Origin: JBCBSS01 sp039819065
GTDB lineage: Bacteria; Bacteroidota; Bacteroidia; Cytophagales; Cyclobacteriaceae
Length of the DNA stretch: 51,192 nucleotides
Assembly (NCBI GenBank): GCA_039819065.1
Contig: JBCBSS010000042.1
Span: forward strand, 1-51,192
Direction: 5' to 3'
The notes beneath the pieces were generated by a model. It was not told the DNA's origin. It did no database searches and saw only the letters and a list, made by a program, of their open reading frames with translations. Shown here piece after piece: positions 26,140 to 35,387 of the stretch (position 1 is its first letter; the number at the start of each line of letters is the position of its first letter). Position numbers and translations under genes: made by a program.

Positions 26140-26212
26140 CACTCAAAAATAATGATTAAGATCATCTTACATTGAGTTACATAATTGATTAGAATTTGGT
26201 TATTTCCGTAAT

Positions 26213-28426
26213 ATGAGTGTCGAGGTAATAAAAGAGACATATCCCGTCAAGGGAATGACCTGTGCGGCTTGTGCCAATAGCGTGGAAAGCCTATTGAAGG
26301 GTCAGAGTGGCGTACAAAACGCTCATGTAAATTTTGCCACTGAAGAGGTAAATATCACTTACGATAATCAAGTCATTGCTTTAGAAAAGCTTGAGCGAGA
26401 GGTGAGTAGCATTGGTTACGAGCTGGTCACCCAAGTCGATCAGGAAGCATTGAAAGCCGAAAAAATGAAAGCTTTCAAACTGCTCAAACAAAAGTTTTGG
26501 GTTGCGTTAGCTTGCACTACGCCGGTTTTCGTGCTTTCCATGTTCATGATCAACATCCCCTTCAGCCCATGGATTCAGTTGATACTCACCCTGCCAGTCA
26601 TATTTTGGAGTGGGCGACATTTCTATATCAGCGCCGTAAAGAAGCTAAAGCATTTCCATTTCAACATGGACACGCTTATTGCCATGGGTACCGGTGCTGC
26701 CTTTGTGTTCAGTTTATTCAATACGTTGTTTCCTAACTATTTGACACAATTTGGTCTAGAATCCCATATATATTTTGAATCTGCTGCTGTAATCATCACT
26801 TTGATTCTATTAGGAAATGTGTTGGAAGAAAGGGCTAAGGTGAAAACTTCTGATGCTATCGAAAAGCTGATTTCGCTTCAACCTCAAAAGGCTACCATTC
26901 TATTCATCGGTCGTGAAACAGAGGTCGATATCGTCAATATTCGAAAAGGGGATATCGTGGTTGTAAAACCAGGAGAACGCCTAGCAGTAGACGGAAGAGT
27001 AATCAATGGCCATTCTTTTGTAGAGGAAAGCATGATCACAGGAGAGCCTATTCCTGTAGAAAAAAAAGAGGGAGATAAGGTCATTGGAGGTACCGTGAAT
27101 ACTAATGGATTGTTATCGGTAGAGGCAGAAAAAGTGGGTTCTCAAACGGTTCTGGCTCAAATGATCAGAATGGTTCAACAGGCTCAGGGTAGTAAAGCCC
27201 CCGCTCAAAAATTAGCCGATCGCATCTCCGCAGTCTTTGTCCCATTTGTGATTACGGCAGCTGTAATGAGCGCTTTGATATGGTATTTTGTTGGGCCTCA
27301 GCCTTCTTTTACCTACGCCTTCCTGGCTTTGGTGACAGTTCTGATCATTGCATGCCCATGTGCATTGGGTCTGGCCACGCCGACGGCCATCATGGTGGGA
27401 ATCGGCAAAGCAGCGCAAAATGGCATTTTGGTGAAAGACGCTGAAGCACTCGAAGAAATACAAAAGGTAGATGTATTACTCGTTGATAAAACAGGAACAC
27501 TTACGGAAGGGAAACCTTCAGTCAGTGATTTCAAGATTTTGAGAGGTGATCGGGGGCAAGAAATTAAGCAAGCCGTTCTAGCCATTGAATCTAGATCTGA
27601 ACATCCGCTGGCTCAAGCCATTGTACAATTTCTGAAATCCGAAGGCCTCGAAAACAAGTGGCATACTGATGATTTCAATAACGTTGCTGGCATGGGCGTT
27701 ACGGCCAAAATTAACGATCAGCTTTATCATATTGGCAAAAAGACATTTATAGAAAGCCATGATATACCTGTAGATCAATATCATCAGATCGCATCAGGAA
27801 ATGAGGGTCAGTCAATGGTATTGGTCTCAAATTCGAATGAGTTGTTAGCTATCATCTCCATAAAAGATAAGATCAAAGATTCGAGCGTAGAAGCCGTCGG
27901 CGCAATACAAGGCATGGGAATCGAGGTGGTTATGGTTACTGGTGACAATGAACGAGCAGCGGCTCATGTAGCAGATTCATTGAAATTGTCTGGGTTCCAT
28001 GCTGATGTTCTACCACATGAAAAAGTAGATATTCTAAAGCAATACCAAAAGCAAGGATCGGTGGTAGCCATGGCCGGGGATGGCATCAACGATGCCGGTG
28101 CGCTGGCTTCTGCTGATGTGGGTATCGCCATGGGTACAGGAACTGATATCGCCATTGAGTCAGCCTCCATCACCTTGGTGAAAGGCGATTTATCCAAAAT
28201 CAAACTAGCCAGACAATTGTCGGCTTTGACCAGCCGCACGATCAAGCAAAACCTTTTTTGGGCTTTCTTTTATAACGTCATTAGCATACCAATAGCGGCT
28301 GGGGCTTTATATCCGTTATTTGGGTTTTTGTTGAATCCCATGATTGCAGGTGGAGCGATGGCTTTTAGTTCCCTTTCGGTTGTGCTCAACAGCCTAAGGT
28401 TGAGAAATCAGAGCTTGGCAGGCTAG
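26213..28426 (+). CDS. copA: copper-exporting P1B-type ATPase
   Basis: A 737-residue heavy-metal pump. One HMA metal-binding domain at residues 10-75 carries GMTCAAC (Cys17, Cys20). The membrane region includes CPC (Cys381-Cys383), the Cu(I) signature, and Asp425 in DKTGTLTEG is phosphorylated. TGE (MITGEPIPVEK), HP (EHPLAQ) and GDGIND are all present, and the last helices hold YN and MAFSSLSVVLNS, also typical of Cu(I) pumps. It removes excess copper from the cytoplasm. No CopZ or CueR gene is adjacent. Confidence 0.95.
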   Translation: MSVEVIKETYPVKGMTCAACANSVESLLKGQSGVQNAHVNFATEEVNITYDNQVIALEKLEREVSSIGYELVTQVDQEALKAEKMKAFKLLKQKFWVALACTTPVFVLSMFMINIPFSPWIQLILTLPVIFWSGRHFYISAVKKLKHFHFNMDTLIAMGTGAAFVFSLFNTLFPNYLTQFGLESHIYFESAAVIITLILLGNVLEERAKVKTSDAIEKLISLQPQKATILFIGRETEVDIVNIRKGDIVVVKPGERLAVDGRVINGHSFVEESMITGEPIPVEKKEGDKVIGGTVNTNGLLSVEAEKVGSQTVLAQMIRMVQQAQGSKAPAQKLADRISAVFVPFVITAAVMSALIWYFVGPQPSFTYAFLALVTVLIIACPCALGLATPTAIMVGIGKAAQNGILVKDAEALEEIQKVDVLLVDKTGTLTEGKPSVSDFKILRGDRGQEIKQAVLAIESRSEHPLAQAIVQFLKSEGLENKWHTDDFNNVAGMGVTAKINDQLYHIGKKTFIESHDIPVDQYHQIASGNEGQSMVLVSNSNELLAIISIKDKIKDSSVEAVGAIQGMGIEVVMVTGDNERAAAHVADSLKLSGFHADVLPHEKVDILKQYQKQGSVVAMAGDGINDAGALASADVGIAMGTGTDIAIESASITLVKGDLSKIKLARQLSALTSRTIKQNLFWAFFYNVISIPIAAGALYPLFGFLLNPMIAGGAMAFSSLSVVLNSLRLRNQSLAG

Positions 28427-28661
28427 AAAGCTTCCAGTACGAATCTACTCTCGAATACATCAAATGAGGACTCCCATTGCATGATTGTACAATTATTTGG
28501 TACTGTTTTGTTGCAAAATGACTTCAAAAGGATAAATTTAGAAGCGAAGTTTTAAATATTCTTACATCAACTAAACATTAACTTGAGTTTTTCCTTAAGA
28601 TTGTAGCATTGAAATATCTGTAAATCAACAATTTAAGGAAGAAAATTAACGCTTAGTCCTA

Positions 28662-29960
28662 ATGTCCAAAAAACTCGCAGGCGCCATTGCCCTAGTATCA
28701 ATCTCTATTGCCGCTTATTTTATTCTTCCCACCACCACGCAAAAAAGCCAGCCAGTAGCCGATACAAACGAAGCATCAATTGCTGATTCTATCCCTCCAG
28801 CTCCACCGGAACCTACCATTCTTTACGGCATGGTGATCGATTCTATGGTGGTTATAGAGGATAAGATCAAACGCAATCAGAATATTTCAGAAATTCTATC
28901 TTCCTACAATATTCCTTATCAAGACATCCATCAGCTAGCCAAAGCTTCTAAAGATGTATTTGATGTAAGGAGAATTGCAGCAAACAAGAAATATACGTTA
29001 ATATGTGACCCTGATTCACTCAATACAGCTAAGGCACTGATTTATGAGCCTAATGCCATAGAATATGTCGTATTCAATTTGAGCGATTCTATTAGCGTTG
29101 AAAAAAAGCAACGTGAGATTCAGATCGTAGAGCGAGAGATATCTGGAGTAATTCAGTCTTCGTTATCAGTCACAATGGAAGAATTGGGAGTGAGTCATGC
29201 ACTTACTAATGATTTGGTTGACGTTTTCGCCTGGCAAATAGATTTTTATCGCCTTCAGAAGGGTGACAGGTTCAAGGTAATCTATGAGGAAAAGTCAGTA
29301 GGTGGTGAAGTAGTTGGCATTGGCGACATTAAAGCAGCTCAATTTGAGCATTTCAAAAACGACTTTTTCGCCATACCATTTACTCAGGATGAGAAGTTCG
29401 AATATTACGACGAAGAAGGTAAAAGCCTCCGCAAAGCGCTTTTGAAGTATCCTTTAGAGTTTAGTCGCATCAGTTCTAGGTATTCTCTTAAAAGATTCCA
29501 CCCTGTTCAGAAAAGATATAAAGCCCATTTGGGAACGGACTTCGCAGCACCTACTGGAACACCAATAAGATCTGTTGGCGATGGTATCGTTTTAGAGGCC
29601 AGATACAGCAAGTACAATGGCAACTATGTGAAGATCAAACACAATGGTACTTATACAACGCAATACCTACATATGTCTAAGATTGCTTCTGGTATCAAGC
29701 CTGGTGTTAAGGTGAAGCAAGGTCAAACGATAGGCAAGGTGGGAAGTACTGGATTAGCCACTGGAGCACATCTATGTTACCGATTCTGGAAGAATGGTGT
29801 ACAAGTTGACGCTTTAAGGGTGAAGCTACCTTCCTCTGCACCTATTCAGGAAGAAAATAAAGAAGCGTTTGATATACTCAAGGATAGCCTGATTAAGTCG
29901 CTGGAAAAAATCGCTTATCCTGAGACGGTGGAGCCGGAAATGATCGTCAGGGCTGAATAA
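28662..29960 (+). CDS. M23 family peptidoglycan metallopeptidase-like protein
   Basis: A 432-residue protein with an N-terminal membrane anchor (residues 5-24) and a LytM/M23 domain at about 265-390. The first metal motif is intact (His289 and Asp293 in HLGTDFAAP), as is the conserved YLHMS. However the last motif, normally HxH, reads HLCYRFW (His370, Cys372), so the final zinc ligand would be Cys. The residues 90-260 form OapA-like/LysM-adjacent regulatory parts. It may be an amidase or endopeptidase, or an EnvC-like activator without own activity. A strong terminator follows. Confidence 0.88.
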   Translation: MSKKLAGAIALVSISIAAYFILPTTTQKSQPVADTNEASIADSIPPAPPEPTILYGMVIDSMVVIEDKIKRNQNISEILSSYNIPYQDIHQLAKASKDVFDVRRIAANKKYTLICDPDSLNTAKALIYEPNAIEYVVFNLSDSISVEKKQREIQIVEREISGVIQSSLSVTMEELGVSHALTNDLVDVFAWQIDFYRLQKGDRFKVIYEEKSVGGEVVGIGDIKAAQFEHFKNDFFAIPFTQDEKFEYYDEEGKSLRKALLKYPLEFSRISSRYSLKRFHPVQKRYKAHLGTDFAAPTGTPIRSVGDGIVLEARYSKYNGNYVKIKHNGTYTTQYLHMSKIASGIKPGVKVKQGQTIGKVGSTGLATGAHLCYRFWKNGVQVDALRVKLPSSAPIQEENKEAFDILKDSLIKSLEKIAYPETVEPEMIVRAE

Positions 29961-29981
29961 TAGAATCTTAAAACTTCATTA

Positions 29982-30012
29982 AAAGCAAGGCAATAATTGT
30001 CTTGCTTTTTTT
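29982..30012 (+). terminator. Rho-independent terminator of the M23 gene
   Basis: AAAGCAAGG at 29982-29990 pairs with CTTGCTTT at 30001-30008 around an AT-rich loop and is followed by a run of seven T (30006-30012). It lies about 20 bases after the M23 stop codon. Confidence 0.85.
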
Positions 30013-30096
30013 GTTTAGTTTTAACTGCATGGAGGTGTCAAAGTCCCCATATACACCTTTATATGATGTTTACAGTTTGAAAATCGCGTACCTGAT

Positions 30097-32388
30097 TTGG
30101 CTAGATTCTACATTTCTATCCTCTTTCTTGTCCTAGCTCATACATTAGCCGCTCAAAAGGTGGCTGTCGTACTGAGTGGTGGTGGTGCCAAAGGTCTAGC
30201 CCATGTTGGTGTGCTAAAGGCGCTGGAAGAGCATGATATCCCGGTAGATTACGTGGTAGGCACATCCATGGGTGGAGTGATAGGAGGATGCTACGCCGCC
30301 GGCTTCTCTCCGGAGCGCATTGACAGCCTGGTAACGTCTCCTGCCTTTTTGGGATGGGTCAATGGTGAGTTCGGTGACCAATACAATTACTACTACAATC
30401 GACAAGATCCAGACGGTGCGGCACTTTCCATCAGCATTGCCCTAGATTCAGCTACTGGTGCGAAATTCAATTCTACTTTGGCAGATGATCTCTCGCTCAA
30501 TTTCGCACTGACCGAATACCTGGCTCAGCCATCAGCCAAGGCAGGTTATGACTTCAACAACCTCTTTGTGCCTTTCAGGGCAGTCGCTGCCGATGTATTT
30601 ACTCAGACGGTGGTTGCTTTGGAGGATGGTAACTTGAGCGATGCATTGAGGGCTACGCTATCGGTTCCCTTCTTTTACAAACCAATTAAGATCAAAAACA
30701 AATATCTTTTCGATGGTGGTGTGTATGAAAACTTCCCGGTGGAAGTAGCCAGAAATGAATTCAATCCAGATGTGGTAATCGGTGTCAACGTATCTTCAAA
30801 AACGTTCACGGAGTATCCTTATGACAAAGATGATGAGCTGGTGGCCAACTCATTGCTTTTTATGCTTTTGGATAAGTCAGATACGGAAGCCCTTGGTGAG
30901 AAAGACATATACATCGAGCCGGACTTGAGGGAGTTTACGGCATTTGATTTTGCCAAAGCCAGAAGCCTGGTCGATAGCGGTTATGTATGGGCCATCAGGC
31001 ACATGGATGAAATCAAGAAGAAAATCAAAGCGCGCGCCACCAAAGAAAAGGTTAGTGGTCAGCGGGAAAGCTTTAACCAAGCCGTAAGGCCACTTACTTT
31101 TAGCGATATCAAACTGCATGGTTTCAACTCGAAACAACAAAAATATATCAGGAGGATATTCAGAATTAAAGATAAGACGTTGAGCCTTGACGACATTAAA
31201 AAGGGCTATTACCGACTGGTATCTGAGGAGTATTTCAATACGGTTTACCCGCGTATGACCTTTAATGAGTCCACTCGCAACTATGATTTTGAGCTTTTCA
31301 AAAGACCCCAGAATAACTTTAGTCTCGGCTTTGGTGGGTCAATAGCTTCCAGGAGTATCAGTCAGATGTTCCTTGGCTTCGAGTTCTATAAATTCGACAA
31401 CTACCTGCTAAAAACCGGGGTATCATTCTACGCTGGTAATTTCTACAAGTCTGCACAACTAAGGGCAAAGCTTAAGTTACCAACACTGCGTCAAGTGTAC
31501 ATAGAACCGGTACTCACTTTTAACAGTTGGGATTTCATTGATTCCGAAGACTTTTTCTTTGAGGCAGGTAGGCCAACCGTCTTGGAAAGAATAGACAGAA
31601 GTAACCGGTTAAATGTTGGTATGCCACTTGGCTCAAAATACAAGTTGGTTTTTTCGTCTAGTTATATGAGCAACAAAGACGAATTCAGTAACAATCCGAC
31701 ATTTATTTCATCGGATACACTTGACCAATTAAACCTTACCGGCTTTCAGTTTGGTCTGGATATTTCAAGCAATACGCTGAATAAAAAGCAATTTGCCAAT
31801 GCAGGAAAAGCGCTCAGTTTTAAATTGGATTATTTCAACCTGCTCGAACGCTATCAACCAGGCTCGACATCATTAGTTGCCACTGGCATTCGCACGGACA
31901 GAAGTTGGTTTAGAGCTAAAATCTCAACCGAGCAATACTTTAATGCAGGCAAGTATAAGCCTGGTTATTTCTTCGAGGCTGTTGCTTCTAATCAGCCATT
32001 TTTCTCTAACTATTTTGGATCTTTGGTCAACGCCCCAGCCTTCTACCCACTGATAGATAGCAGAACACTTTTCCTGCAAAATTTTAGAGGCTTTAGTTAT
32101 GCTGCCATAGGTATGCGCAATGTACTCACCGTTAAGCCCAATTTCGATCTAAGGTTGGAGGGGTACTTATTCAAACCTTTTGACAGAATTATAGAATCAG
32201 AATCCCAAGTACCCTCCAGTGATAATTTTATTAGCCGGGCTTTCTTCGCAGGCACTTTGGCTGGAGTCTACCACAGCCCCATTGGCCCTATCAGTGTTAA
32301 CTTCAATTATTATGATGACCCTGAGTCCGACTTTGGTGTTCTGGTCAATGTCGGATACCTGATATTTAACAAAACACCTCTGGACTAA
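30097..32388 (+). CDS. patatin-like phospholipase with outer-membrane barrel
   Basis: A 763-residue exported protein. After a signal peptide (cleavage near LAAQ), residues 21-320 form a patatin domain: GGGAKG oxyanion loop, Ser57 in GTSMG and Asp206 in DGGVYENFP make the Ser-Asp dyad. A POTRA-like domain follows (about 325-395) and then a beta-barrel with alternating aromatic strands to the end, a PlpD-like type V-d arrangement. It probably cleaves or displays a lipase at the outer membrane or surface. The start is TTG at 30097, the only in-frame choice. It stands alone between a terminator and a repeat-free gap. Confidence 0.9.
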   Translation: MARFYISILFLVLAHTLAAQKVAVVLSGGGAKGLAHVGVLKALEEHDIPVDYVVGTSMGGVIGGCYAAGFSPERIDSLVTSPAFLGWVNGEFGDQYNYYYNRQDPDGAALSISIALDSATGAKFNSTLADDLSLNFALTEYLAQPSAKAGYDFNNLFVPFRAVAADVFTQTVVALEDGNLSDALRATLSVPFFYKPIKIKNKYLFDGGVYENFPVEVARNEFNPDVVIGVNVSSKTFTEYPYDKDDELVANSLLFMLLDKSDTEALGEKDIYIEPDLREFTAFDFAKARSLVDSGYVWAIRHMDEIKKKIKARATKEKVSGQRESFNQAVRPLTFSDIKLHGFNSKQQKYIRRIFRIKDKTLSLDDIKKGYYRLVSEEYFNTVYPRMTFNESTRNYDFELFKRPQNNFSLGFGGSIASRSISQMFLGFEFYKFDNYLLKTGVSFYAGNFYKSAQLRAKLKLPTLRQVYIEPVLTFNSWDFIDSEDFFFEAGRPTVLERIDRSNRLNVGMPLGSKYKLVFSSSYMSNKDEFSNNPTFISSDTLDQLNLTGFQFGLDISSNTLNKKQFANAGKALSFKLDYFNLLERYQPGSTSLVATGIRTDRSWFRAKISTEQYFNAGKYKPGYFFEAVASNQPFFSNYFGSLVNAPAFYPLIDSRTLFLQNFRGFSYAAIGMRNVLTVKPNFDLRLEGYLFKPFDRIIESESQVPSSDNFISRAFFAGTLAGVYHSPIGPISVNFNYYDDPESDFGVLVNVGYLIFNKTPLD

Positions 32389-32559
32389 TTTCATCAGCCT
32401 AAAAGCATAGTCAGGATACAACCATTCCCAATTTTTATCCGGATTGTTATCGATATAGAAGTTTCTAAAAACACTGCCATGATCATGGAAACCGGCCTTT
32501 TCGGTATAAATAGCAGGTAGAAAGAAGGTAATTTGGGTATACTTTTTAATGTGTGATAT
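32389..32559 (-). pseudogene. possible gene remnant on the minus strand
   Basis: On the minus strand a frame is open from a TGA ending at 32560 and remains open into the patatin gene. It reads through protein-like segments such as FLPAIYTEKAGFHDHG and NWEWLYPDYAFRLM, rich in Trp, Tyr, Phe and His, unusual for random intergenic DNA. There is no ATG, GTG or TTG codon in the first 45 codons, so no intact gene is possible. It may be the remains of a gene interrupted by deletion. I do not recognise the protein. Confidence 0.3.
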
Positions 32560-32647
32560 TCATGTATGAAATTCTTTAAAAACTAATTTTTTTGGCTATG
32601 TTTACATTAGGAAAGAAGCATAAATTTTTAATATTAATCCTGGTAGC

Positions 32648-34660
32648 ATGTCGAGATTACTACTAATTTTTTCACTGGCTTTGTTTGTGTCGGTTTCTTC
32701 CAAAGGCCAGACCGTGCAATGGGCCTCTAAAGTACTTGAATTCTCAACAGAACTTACGCCAATTCAATATTCTGCCCAGCAGATATTGGGAAAGCCAAAC
32801 GTACTGCCCGCGGGTGGTGAAAACCCTAACGCCTGGACTCCGGACAGAGCCAACAAAAAGGAGTTTATCAAAGTTGGTTTTGACAACCCAATTCAAATAC
32901 AACAGATCGCCATCGCCGAATCTTACAGCCCAAGTGCCATTTACAGGGTTTTGGCTTATGATGAGGCAGGTACCGAATATGAAATCAATACTTTTAATCC
33001 TCGCTCTATCCCTATATTGAGCAGGATGCTCAATGTATTTGTAGAAGAGACACCGTACAAAGTAGCGGCCGTAAAGATAGAATTCGATGGCGCCGCGGTT
33101 CCGGATTATTTCGGTATTGATGCGATAGCCATCTCTGATTCGAATATTCCAATCATTGCTAGCATCGAATTGCCGGAAGGACTTTCCGAGCAAATCGTGG
33201 TAGAGAGGTTAGATGAAAATATAAACAGTGAATACGTAGAATATAAGCCTCTGCTTTCCCCGGATGGCAAGACTTTATATTTCAGCCGTAAGAATCACCC
33301 TGAAAATATAGGGGGGGAGAAAGACCCTGAAGACATCTGGTTTGCAGAGCTAGACGAGAATGGCAAGTGGAAGAAAGCTGAGAATGCAGGCCCTGTTTTG
33401 AATTCTGACGGCCCTAACTTCATCAGCTCAATCACACCAGATGGAAATACAGTTGTTTTGCTGCTTGGTAACGTCTACCTGGATAATGGATCGATGGCAG
33501 CAGGGCTATCAACCAGCTCTAGAGAGAACGGCCAATGGACAAAACCGCAAGCAGTTTCAATTATCAATGATTACAACTTTTCGGAAAAGGCTAATTTCTT
33601 CTTAGCCAATAACCGTAAGACCTTACTATTGTCAGTAGAAAGAGAAGATACGCAGGGTGACAGAGATCTTTATGTAAGCTTCTTTCAGGATGATAGTACT
33701 TGGACCGAACCTAAGAACCTTGGCCCAAGCCTCAATACAGCGGCCGAAGAATCTGCCCCTTTCTTAGCGGCCGACGATAAAACACTATACTTCGCTTCAA
33801 ATGGATACAGCGGATACGGAGGAAATGACATCTATGTTTCTAAGAGGCTAGATGATACCTGGACAAACTGGTCTCCACCTGAGAACCTGGGCCCGGACAT
33901 CAACTCCAACCTGGAAGAGTCATTCTTCAACATACCTGTATCGAGTGACTATGCTTATTATTCTAAAGGAATAGATGAAGATAATCTTGACATCGTAAGG
34001 GTACAGCTTCCTATCATTGTTACGCCAGACCCTGTCATCGTAGTGAAGGGTAAACTGGTTAACTCAGAGACTGGCGAGCCTATTGAGGCAAAAATTATTT
34101 ACGAAAGATTATCAGATGGCAAGGAACTTGGTATAACTAAATCGAACCCAGAGACGGGAGAGTATCAAGTGGTGCTTCCAGCAGGTGAAAAGTATGGTTT
34201 TAGGGCTGAGGCTGAAGGTTTCATTGCGGAAAGTCAAAACATCGACCTAACCGATTTTGAAGGTGATAACTTCACCATGGAAAATCAAGACTTAAAATTG
34301 GTACCAAGGAAAGAGAAAGTGATTATCGTATTGAACAACGTGTTCTTTGATTTCGACAAGGCTACTTTAAAGTCAGAGTCCACGCCTGAATTGGATCGCA
34401 TATTAGGTATACTGAACGAACAGGCTACAATGGAAATAGAAATCCAAGGACATACTGACGCCACTGGACCAGAGTCATACAACTTGACCTTATCAAGGCG
34501 CAGAGCTGAGGCGGTTAAAAATTACTTCGTCAGTAAAGGAGTAAGTGAGTCCAGGTTAAGTGTAGCTTATTTTGGCGAAAATCAGCCAGCTGAAACCAAT
34601 GATACCAGGGAGGGGCGAAGCAAAAATAGAAGGGTTCAGTTTAAGATAATGAAAGAATAA
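32648..34660 (+). CDS. PD40 propeller and OmpA domain envelope protein
   Basis: A 670-residue protein with a signal peptide (residues 1-20). An N-terminal discoidin-like region (about 25-175) is followed by PD40/WD40-like propeller repeats (for example SPDGKTLYFSRKNH and TPDGNTVVLL) at about 190-450. A carboxypeptidase-regulatory-like domain lies at 470-550, then an OmpA C-terminal domain at 560-670 with GHTDATGPESYN and RAEAV that binds peptidoglycan. This layout is typical of Bacteroidota outer-membrane-linked proteins. The next gene repeats its last two domains, so the pair arose by duplication. Confidence 0.9.
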   Translation: MSRLLLIFSLALFVSVSSKGQTVQWASKVLEFSTELTPIQYSAQQILGKPNVLPAGGENPNAWTPDRANKKEFIKVGFDNPIQIQQIAIAESYSPSAIYRVLAYDEAGTEYEINTFNPRSIPILSRMLNVFVEETPYKVAAVKIEFDGAAVPDYFGIDAIAISDSNIPIIASIELPEGLSEQIVVERLDENINSEYVEYKPLLSPDGKTLYFSRKNHPENIGGEKDPEDIWFAELDENGKWKKAENAGPVLNSDGPNFISSITPDGNTVVLLLGNVYLDNGSMAAGLSTSSRENGQWTKPQAVSIINDYNFSEKANFFLANNRKTLLLSVEREDTQGDRDLYVSFFQDDSTWTEPKNLGPSLNTAAEESAPFLAADDKTLYFASNGYSGYGGNDIYVSKRLDDTWTNWSPPENLGPDINSNLEESFFNIPVSSDYAYYSKGIDEDNLDIVRVQLPIIVTPDPVIVVKGKLVNSETGEPIEAKIIYERLSDGKELGITKSNPETGEYQVVLPAGEKYGFRAEAEGFIAESQNIDLTDFEGDNFTMENQDLKLVPRKEKVIIVLNNVFFDFDKATLKSESTPELDRILGILNEQATMEIEIQGHTDATGPESYNLTLSRRRAEAVKNYFVSKGVSESRLSVAYFGENQPAETNDTREGRSKNRRVQFKIMKE

Positions 34661-34673
34661 GATCAGAACGGAT

Positions 34674-35372
34674 ATGAGAAAATTCAATTTGGCGTTTTTG
34701 GCTTTGGCCACGATGGCAATTTCGAGCTTTTCATTCAGTGCCCATGCTCAAGAAAGTAATAAGAAGACGGTAGAATGTCGCATTTACGATTCCAGCACTA
34801 AAGAGCCTATCAAGGCGAAAATCACCTATGAAAGCCTGCCATATGGAAGTAAGATAGGAGTGGCTATTAATTCGTCCATTTCTTTTCAAATGGAGCCTGA
34901 AGAGACTTATTCTATTCTGGTAGAAGCTAAAAACTACATTCCGGCCACAGAACGCATTTCTAAAGAAGATTTTGAAGCCAGTGGCGACAAAATAATGAAG
35001 GAGATCCACTTGGTCCCTTCAGGAGTAGGGAGGATCATCAGGCTTGAAACACTAATATTCCCAAGAGGTGAAAGCACCATCTCTGAAGATGCGCACAATG
35101 AATTAGATAAATTAGCTTCCATGCTTAAAGGCCATCCGGATATGATCATCCAGTTAGAGGGGCACACAGATTTCCGTGGTAATGCCAAAAAGAACCTTAA
35201 ACTTTCGCAAAAGCGAGTAGACGCAACAAAGTCTTATCTCGCAGCCAGAGGAATACCGAAAAGCAGAATCAAAACCAAAGCTTTTGGTGGTACGAAACCT
35301 ATTTCAAGATCAAGTGACCCTGACTCGCATAGATTGAATAGAAGAGTAGAAGTGAGAATCCTACAAAATTAA
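34674..35372 (+). CDS. OmpA family protein (partial paralogue of the preceding gene)
   Basis: A 232-residue protein, signal peptide to about residue 25 (FSAHAQ). A carboxypeptidase-regulatory-like segment (KEPIKAKITYESLPYGSKIG) is followed by an OmpA domain with LEGHTDFRGNAKKN and SQKRVDATKSYL. These align with the final 230 residues of the gene 13 bases upstream, so this is a shortened tandem copy. It should be periplasmic and attached to peptidoglycan by the OmpA domain. The two are almost certainly co-transcribed. A GGCCA/TGGCC hairpin (35382-35397) lies at the convergent junction. Confidence 0.9.
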   Translation: MRKFNLAFLALATMAISSFSFSAHAQESNKKTVECRIYDSSTKEPIKAKITYESLPYGSKIGVAINSSISFQMEPEETYSILVEAKNYIPATERISKEDFEASGDKIMKEIHLVPSGVGRIIRLETLIFPRGESTISEDAHNELDKLASMLKGHPDMIIQLEGHTDFRGNAKKNLKLSQKRVDATKSYLAARGIPKSRIKTKAFGGTKPISRSSDPDSHRLNRRVEVRILQN

Positions 35373-35387
35373 AGAGGAATAGGCCAT

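Noticed and set aside
28437..28560. Short minus-strand frame (about 35-50 codons) after copA
   Set aside because: No clear start, composition not distinctive, and no co-oriented neighbour; too weak to report as a gene.
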